Shown here: positions 28,125 through 31,939 of the stretch, piece by piece
How positions within the stretch are numbered: the first letter of the stretch is position 1
How the letters are laid out: each line of letters opens with the position of its first letter
Assembly (NCBI GenBank): GCA_001003855.1
Contig: LCPX01000009.1
Span: forward strand, 4,750 to 36,688
Direction: 5' to 3'
DNA length: 31,939 nt
Origin: Candidatus Moranbacteria bacterium GW2011_GWE1_49_15
GTDB taxonomy: Bacteria > Patescibacteriota > Minisyncoccia > Moranbacterales > GWC2-37-73
The notes under the pieces: generated by a model
What the model was told of the DNA's origin: nothing
What the model saw: only the letters and a program-made list of their open reading frames with translations
Database searches by the model: none
Program-made: the position numbers and the translations under genes

Positions 28125-29816
28125 TTATTCTTTTTGTTTCTGAACTTCCTTCAGTTTAATTTCGGTATTTAGTGAAGAACTTTCCTTTCTTACTTTGGCC
28201 GCTTTGATGAATTCGAAAAATAGCGGGTGTGAGCTCAGGGGTGTGGATTTGAATTCAGGATGGAACTGCGAAGCCAAGAAGAACGGATGGACGGATTTCG
28301 GAAGTTCGGCGATTTCCATAAGTCTTCCGTCTTTGGATTTTCCGGAAAAGACCAGGCCGGCTTTTTCGATCTTCTGGATATATTTCGGGTTCACTTCCCA
28401 TCGGTGTCTGTGTCGCTCCGAAATCTTCGCCTTGCCATATGCCTTATAAGCCACCGTTCCTTTCGCCAGGAAAGCGTCATAGGCGCCGAGCCTCATCGAA
28501 GCTCCGTAGTTTTTGTCTTCCAATTTCTTTTTTTGCTCGGGCATGATATCAATGACCGGGTTTTTGGTCTTGCGGTCGATCTCGGTCGTATTCGCGTCCT
28601 TGAGTCCCAAGACGTTTCTGGCATATTCGACCACTACCAATTGCATCCCGTAGCAAAGCCCAAAATAGGGGATCTTATTTTCCCGGCAAAATTGGATGGC
28701 CTTGATCTTGCCTTCGATTCCCCTGGATCCGAACCCTCCTGGTACCAATACCGCATCATATTCCAGAAGAGACTCCACTTTGTGTGGCTCTTTTTCATAT
28801 GCCTCACTGTTGAGCCAGTCTATCTGCGGTTTCACACCGTTCTTATAGCAGGCGTGCTTGATCGCTTCGATAACGCTGATATACGAGTCTCCCAGGGCGA
28901 AATCCCCGGTACCGAAATACTTCCCGACTATTCCTATCCTGACTTTTTCTTTCGCGGATTTTATGCTTTCGACGAGGTTATACCATTGATGGAGATCGGC
29001 CTTCTTGGTTTTCAGGCGGAGCTTCTTGAGTATGATCTTGCTCAAGTCGTCGCGTTCAAAATTAAGCGGGATTTCATAAACAGTTTCCGCATCAGGAGCG
29101 CTGATGACGCACTCTTCCGGTACGTTGCAAAAGAGGGAAATTTTTTCTTTGCGTTTTTGATCTACCGGCACTTCGCTCCTGGCCACTATGATGTCCGGTT
29201 GGATTCCGGCGCCGTTGACGGTGCGCACCGCGTGCTGGGTCGGCTTGGTCTTCATCTCCCCGATCTTGTTGGGCATCGGCAGGTAGCTCACCATGACCGT
29301 CATTACGTCTTCAGGATGCTTGAGTTTGAGGAGACGGATGGCCTCCAAAAAAAGGATGTTCTCATATTCTCCGACCGTCCCTCCGATTTCGATAATGGTG
29401 ATGTCTGACTTGGCTTTTTCGGACGCTTTTTTGATGCGGTCGATGACTTCAAGCGGGATATGCGGCACAACTTGCACGCACCTGCCTTCGTATTCAAGGT
29501 TGCGCTCCTTGTGGATGACTGCATCGTACACGCTCCCAGTCGTCATATAATTCTCCCCGGGCAAGGTGATTTCCATGAAGCGCTCATAATTCCCCATGTC
29601 CTGGTCCGTCTCCAATCCGCTGTCAAGAACGAAAGTCTCTCCATGCTCGGTGGGATTCATCGTTCCGGCGTCGACGTTGATATACGGATCTATCTTGAGA
29701 GCGGTAATGCTATATCCGCGCGCTTTCAAAATCGCCCCTATCGACGAGGTCGTTATCCCTTTCCCCACTCCGCTCATCACTCCCCCCATGACGAAGATGT
29801 ACTTTCGGTTCTCCAT
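28125..29816 (-). CDS. pyrG: CTP synthase
   Basis: Makes CTP from UTP with ATP and glutamine. The 563-residue protein is full length. The synthetase domain starts MENRKYIFVMGGVMSGVGKG, with the P-loop GGVMSGVGKGITTSS (11-25), IDPYINVDAGTM and HGETFVLDSG. The class I glutaminase domain has VPGGFGSRG, the nucleophile Cys388 in GLCYGMQL and a C-terminal FHPEF His-x-Glu pair. It heads a two-gene run with a Nudix gene. With the UMP kinase at 24214 it covers two steps of pyrimidine nucleotide formation. Confidence 0.98.
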   Translation of the reverse strand: MENRKYIFVMGGVMSGVGKGITTSSIGAILKARGYSITALKIDPYINVDAGTMNPTEHGETFVLDSGLETDQDMGNYERFMEITLPGENYMTTGSVYDAVIHKERNLEYEGRCVQVVPHIPLEVIDRIKKASEKAKSDITIIEIGGTVGEYENILFLEAIRLLKLKHPEDVMTVMVSYLPMPNKIGEMKTKPTQHAVRTVNGAGIQPDIIVARSEVPVDQKRKEKISLFCNVPEECVISAPDAETVYEIPLNFERDDLSKIILKKLRLKTKKADLHQWYNLVESIKSAKEKVRIGIVGKYFGTGDFALGDSYISVIEAIKHACYKNGVKPQIDWLNSEAYEKEPHKVESLLEYDAVLVPGGFGSRGIEGKIKAIQFCRENKIPYFGLCYGMQLVVVEYARNVLGLKDANTTEIDRKTKNPVIDIMPEQKKKLEDKNYGASMRLGAYDAFLAKGTVAYKAYGKAKISERHRHRWEVNPKYIQKIEKAGLVFSGKSKDGRLMEIAELPKSVHPFFLASQFHPEFKSTPLSSHPLFFEFIKAAKVRKESSSLNTEIKLKEVQKQKE

Positions 29817-29909
29817 AATTTTGCTGATATGCTAATTATTTATAGACAAAGAGCCGCCTTTTTTGCGACCCCCTCCCTATTGAAACTTAAAATTGCATTT
29901 TCGAAAAAC

Positions 29910-30347
29910 TTACTGCGCTTCGACGTCCACGAAAACCTTGGCGGTGATTCCGAATTCGAAAAAAACCTTGGCCTCGCCCCTGCCCAATTCTTTCATCGGC
30001 TCGAAACCGATGTTTTTATCCGAAATATCAAAACCGTCATTTTTCAGGGCTGCGGATATGTCCTTGGCCGTAACCGATCCGAAGAGCTTACCGTCTTTGG
30101 CCTTAACCTTCAAGATGATCGCTTTGCCATCCAAAGAAGAAGCGATTTTTCTCACAGCATCCCTTTTTTGCTCCAATTCCTGTTTCTGTTTCATTTCCGA
30201 CTGCTTCGCTTTCTCGACTGCGGCAGGAGTGGCTGCGGCCGCCAAGCCTTTCGCCAACAAGAAATTGCGGGCGTATCCGTCGGACACGTCTTTGATTTCG
30301 CCTTTTTTCCCGATTTTTTTCACGTCCTGCAGAAGTATTATTTTCAT
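29910..30347 (-). CDS. rplI: Ribosomal protein bL9
   Basis: A large-subunit protein near the L1 stalk. The 145-residue protein shows the N-terminal 23S-binding domain MKIILLQDVKKIGKKGEIKD with VSDGYARNFLLAKGLAAAAT, a long charged helix (about 45-75), and the C-terminal domain. Many CPR lineages have lost bL9, so its presence helps place the genome. It has its own good promoter and lies 93 bp upstream of pyrG; rpsF, ssb and rpsR are not adjacent. Confidence 0.96.
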   Translation of the reverse strand: MKIILLQDVKKIGKKGEIKDVSDGYARNFLLAKGLAAAATPAAVEKAKQSEMKQKQELEQKRDAVRKIASSLDGKAIILKVKAKDGKLFGSVTAKDISAALKNDGFDISDKNIGFEPMKELGRGEAKVFFEFGITAKVFVDVEAQ

Positions 30348-30379
30348 AGTTTTTCCCTTGCCGGTTTATCGCTTTAGGC

Positions 30380-30408
30380 ATTATACACCCCTGTTCGTAA
30401 TTTATCAA
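30380..30408 (-). promoter_or_regulatory. Sigma70-type promoter of rplI
   Basis: On the minus strand TTGATA (30408-30403), a 17-bp spacer and a perfect TATAAT (30385-30380). The leader is about 25 nt. Confidence 0.85.
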
Positions 30409-30412
30409 ATAA

Positions 30413-31111
30413 TTACCTTTTCCGGTGCCTCCTTTCGGTGAATACGTATAAAAAAAGGGCTTGCGAAGCTATGGCTTTCAGGATATCCGGATCATCGAAG
30501 GAATGCGAGGAGTTTTTCTTTTTTATAGTCAGGATCGAAATCAGCCCATGGATGTCTTCCGGGGAAATCGTCACGATATATTCGTCCGTCTCGAAATATT
30601 TCCTGCTCTTGTCCAGGCAATCGACCACGGGGAGGTCGAATTTGACGCTCCTTTTGCTTTTTATCTCAAGGAGGGTTTCGCAGGACGGAATTTTGACGAA
30701 GCGGATGGAATATTCGTCCGCCTTAGTCAGGATCTTGATGGCGGCCATGATGTATTCGAAAACCTCCTTCTCTTTGGCGAGCGTCATTTTGGACCAAGTG
30801 GGAAGCCCGAGCGAAATGTTTTTAAATATCTCGAGCTTGCGGTTTATTTCGCCGATGTAGGAATAGGAGCTCGTGAGGTCCTTGGACATGCGATTGGCGT
30901 CCCTTTGCGCTTTCGTTTTTTCTTGCCGGTCGGCGTTGAGCTGCCCTTCCTTTATGAGATAAAAAATAAAACCTGCTCCTCCGAGCAGGAATATGAGCAG
31001 TTCTTCGGCAGTTTCCTGCCCAACCCCGAAAAGACTCCCTTTGACTATGTCAGGGACGAAAACCATGGTCACGAAGATGATCAAATAGAGCCAATACACT
31101 TGTTTTTCCAA
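30413..31111 (-). CDS. Membrane-anchored coiled-coil protein with GAF-like C-terminal domain
   Basis: A 232-residue protein with two membrane spans (about 5-22 and 37-54), a charged coiled coil (60-95) and a mixed alpha/beta domain (about 95-225). That domain has the alternation of a GAF fold (SKMTLAKEKEVFEYIMAAIK, SIRFVKIPSCETLLEIKS, FETDEYIVTISPEDIHG). No catalytic motif or kinase module is present. It may sense a ligand at the membrane. The assignment is by topology and general pattern only. The gene stands between the DUF1003 gene and rplI on the same strand. Confidence 0.8.
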   Translation of the reverse strand: MEKQVYWLYLIIFVTMVFVPDIVKGSLFGVGQETAEELLIFLLGGAGFIFYLIKEGQLNADRQEKTKAQRDANRMSKDLTSSYSYIGEINRKLEIFKNISLGLPTWSKMTLAKEKEVFEYIMAAIKILTKADEYSIRFVKIPSCETLLEIKSKRSVKFDLPVVDCLDKSRKYFETDEYIVTISPEDIHGLISILTIKKKNSSHSFDDPDILKAIASQALFLYVFTERRHRKR

Positions 31112-31165
31112 ATCAAGTTAAATTAACATCTCGGAATTTCCGCTCGGAAGCCCTTCCTTCTGTTC

Positions 31166-31579
31166 TTACTTCCCATGCCTGCCGTTTCTTGCAATTTCGC
31201 CTATCATGGACCCTATGTGCTTGAGCTGCTGCTGTATCTCCTCTATTTCGCTTTCCGCGCGCTTGTCCGTATAAAGGTCCATGCTGGCCTTTCTTCTGTC
31301 CTTTTCCGCGGTCCTGTTCTGACTCATCAGGATTATCGGCGCCGTATAGGCTGCCTGGAAACTGAGCGCGAGATTAAGCAGGATGAACGGATACGGATCC
31401 CAATGGTAAATCCAGGCCACGACGTTCAGTATGATCCAGATCATGAGAATCACCGATTGGGTGATGATGAAAGTCCAGCTTCCGACGATGCTGGCGATCT
31501 TGTCGGCGGCTTTTTGGCCGAGGGTCATTTTTTCCGGAATCATTTTTAGTGTTTCGAAAAGATGGGTGCCCCCTCGCAT
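31166..31579 (-). CDS. DUF1003 membrane protein
   Basis: A DUF1003 family protein, function unknown. Two membrane spans hold the family signature: GSWTFIITQSVILMIWIILN (about 33-52) and WDPYPFILLNLALS followed by FQAAYTAPIILMSQNRTAEK. A charged helical tail follows (about 90-137). An in-frame ATG at 31543 (MIPEKMTLGQ) is a possible shorter start. It lies 42 bp downstream of galU on the same strand and 54 bp before the next gene. Confidence 0.92.
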   Translation of the reverse strand: MRGGTHLFETLKMIPEKMTLGQKAADKIASIVGSWTFIITQSVILMIWIILNVVAWIYHWDPYPFILLNLALSFQAAYTAPIILMSQNRTAEKDRRKASMDLYTDKRAESEIEEIQQQLKHIGSMIGEIARNGRHGK

Positions 31580-31621
31580 CCACTATCGATAATATTTTTT
31601 ATTTATTTTTTGACAGATAGG

Positions 31622-31939
31622 TTACTCGACATCAAGGGCGTCATTCTTGCATTTGAGGTATTCCCGCAGTTTCTTGCCCGTCTCAGGATGTTTAAGGGCC
31701 ATGTGGATCGTGGCTTTGACGAAATTGAATTTGTCTCCCGTATCCAACCACTCCCCCTCCAAAATCTTCCCATATATCGGCCTGTCGTTTTCCAGCATGA
31801 GATCGAAAGCGTCCGCCAAGCGAATTTCTCCGGATTTTCCATGTTGCATGTTTTTCAAAACGTCGAATACTTCCGGCGTTATCACATATTTTCCGACGGC
31901 GACGAAGTTCGACGGAGCCTCTTCCGGTTTCGGCTTTTC
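31622..31939 (-). CDS. galU: UTP-glucose-1-phosphate uridylyltransferase, C-terminal part
   Basis: Makes UDP-glucose from UTP and glucose-1-phosphate for envelope sugars. Only the last 105 residues lie in the window; the gene continues past the right edge. The visible part has the hallmark EKPKPEEAPSNFVAVGKYVI, then GKSGEIRLADAFDLM with the E-x-x-L-x-D pattern, and the WLDTGDKFNFVKATIHMAL loop near the C-terminus. This pattern is specific enough to separate GalU from glucose-1-phosphate thymidylyltransferases. Confidence 0.93.
   Translation of the reverse strand, partial: EKPKPEEAPSNFVAVGKYVITPEVFDVLKNMQHGKSGEIRLADAFDLMLENDRPIYGKILEGEWLDTGDKFNFVKATIHMALKHPETGKKLREYLKCKNDALDVE

Noticed and set aside
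28260..29408. Long plus-strand frame of 382 codons opposite pyrG
   Set aside because: It is the antisense shadow of a certain CTP synthase gene; long antisense frames arise from its codon bias.

Overview
The window looks like a chromosomal segment of a Patescibacteria (CPR, Parcubacteria/Moranbacteria-like) genome. Supporting signs are densely packed short genes, many starts without a Shine-Dalgarno sequence, a single Xer-type recombinase, an archaeal-type UMP kinase, membrane-anchored small-domain proteins, several Nudix hydrolases and small families typical of CPR genomes. GC content is moderate (estimated by eye at about 45%), with AT-rich accessory patches near 6.6-8.2 kb and 15.9-17.0 kb. 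No rRNA, tRNA, transposase or CRISPR array is visible. TGA is used as an ordinary stop, so this is not a UGA-recoding lineage.

Layout. 0-3.4 kb (+): LCP cell-wall ligase, GT2 glycosyltransferase, S41 protease. 3.5-6.6 kb (-): a Xer recombinase-def-fmt run ending in two degenerate rhodanese genes, one frameshifted. 6.7-8.2 kb (+): Nudix, NTF2-like and transglutaminase-like genes, interrupted by a perfectly paired three-way-junction DNA element. 8.3-10.95 kb (-): two small orphan genes and priA. 11.1-15.9 kb (+): thpR, a WecG/TagA glycosyltransferase, gltX, a coiled-coil C39-like peptidase and a gene broken by an in-frame TGA. 15.9-17.05 kb: a gene-poor island with degenerate repeats and a Xer/dif-like palindrome. 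17.06-19.65 kb (-): GNAT plus an rrf2-iscS-iscU iron-sulfur cluster operon. 19.8-24.0 kb: RecB-like nuclease, small membrane protein, DEDDy exonuclease, orphan histidine kinase and an unknown acidic linker protein. 24.2-26.4 kb (-): UMP kinase, RBBP9-like hydrolase, Nudix and a membrane-anchored Ada-type zinc-binding protein. 26.5-27.5 kb (+): bL27 with a lysine-rich tail and a 63-aa gene behind a perfect consensus promoter. 27.6-31.9 kb (-): Nudix, pyrG, rplI, a membrane/coiled-coil protein, a DUF1003 protein and the 3' part of galU.

The housekeeping genes cover translation (fmt, def, gltX, bL27, bL9), replication restart and repair, Fe-S assembly, pyrimidine nucleotides and envelope building. 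Set against them is a second class of lineage-specific genes. Most of these have their own sigma70-type promoter, an AGGAGG ribosome site and an intrinsic terminator. Three accessory genes appear broken by a frameshift or nonsense codon, which means either real decay or assembly error. The most unusual non-coding elements are the three-way-junction element at 7199-7309, the dif-like palindrome at 16879-16906 and the degenerate repeat island beside it.
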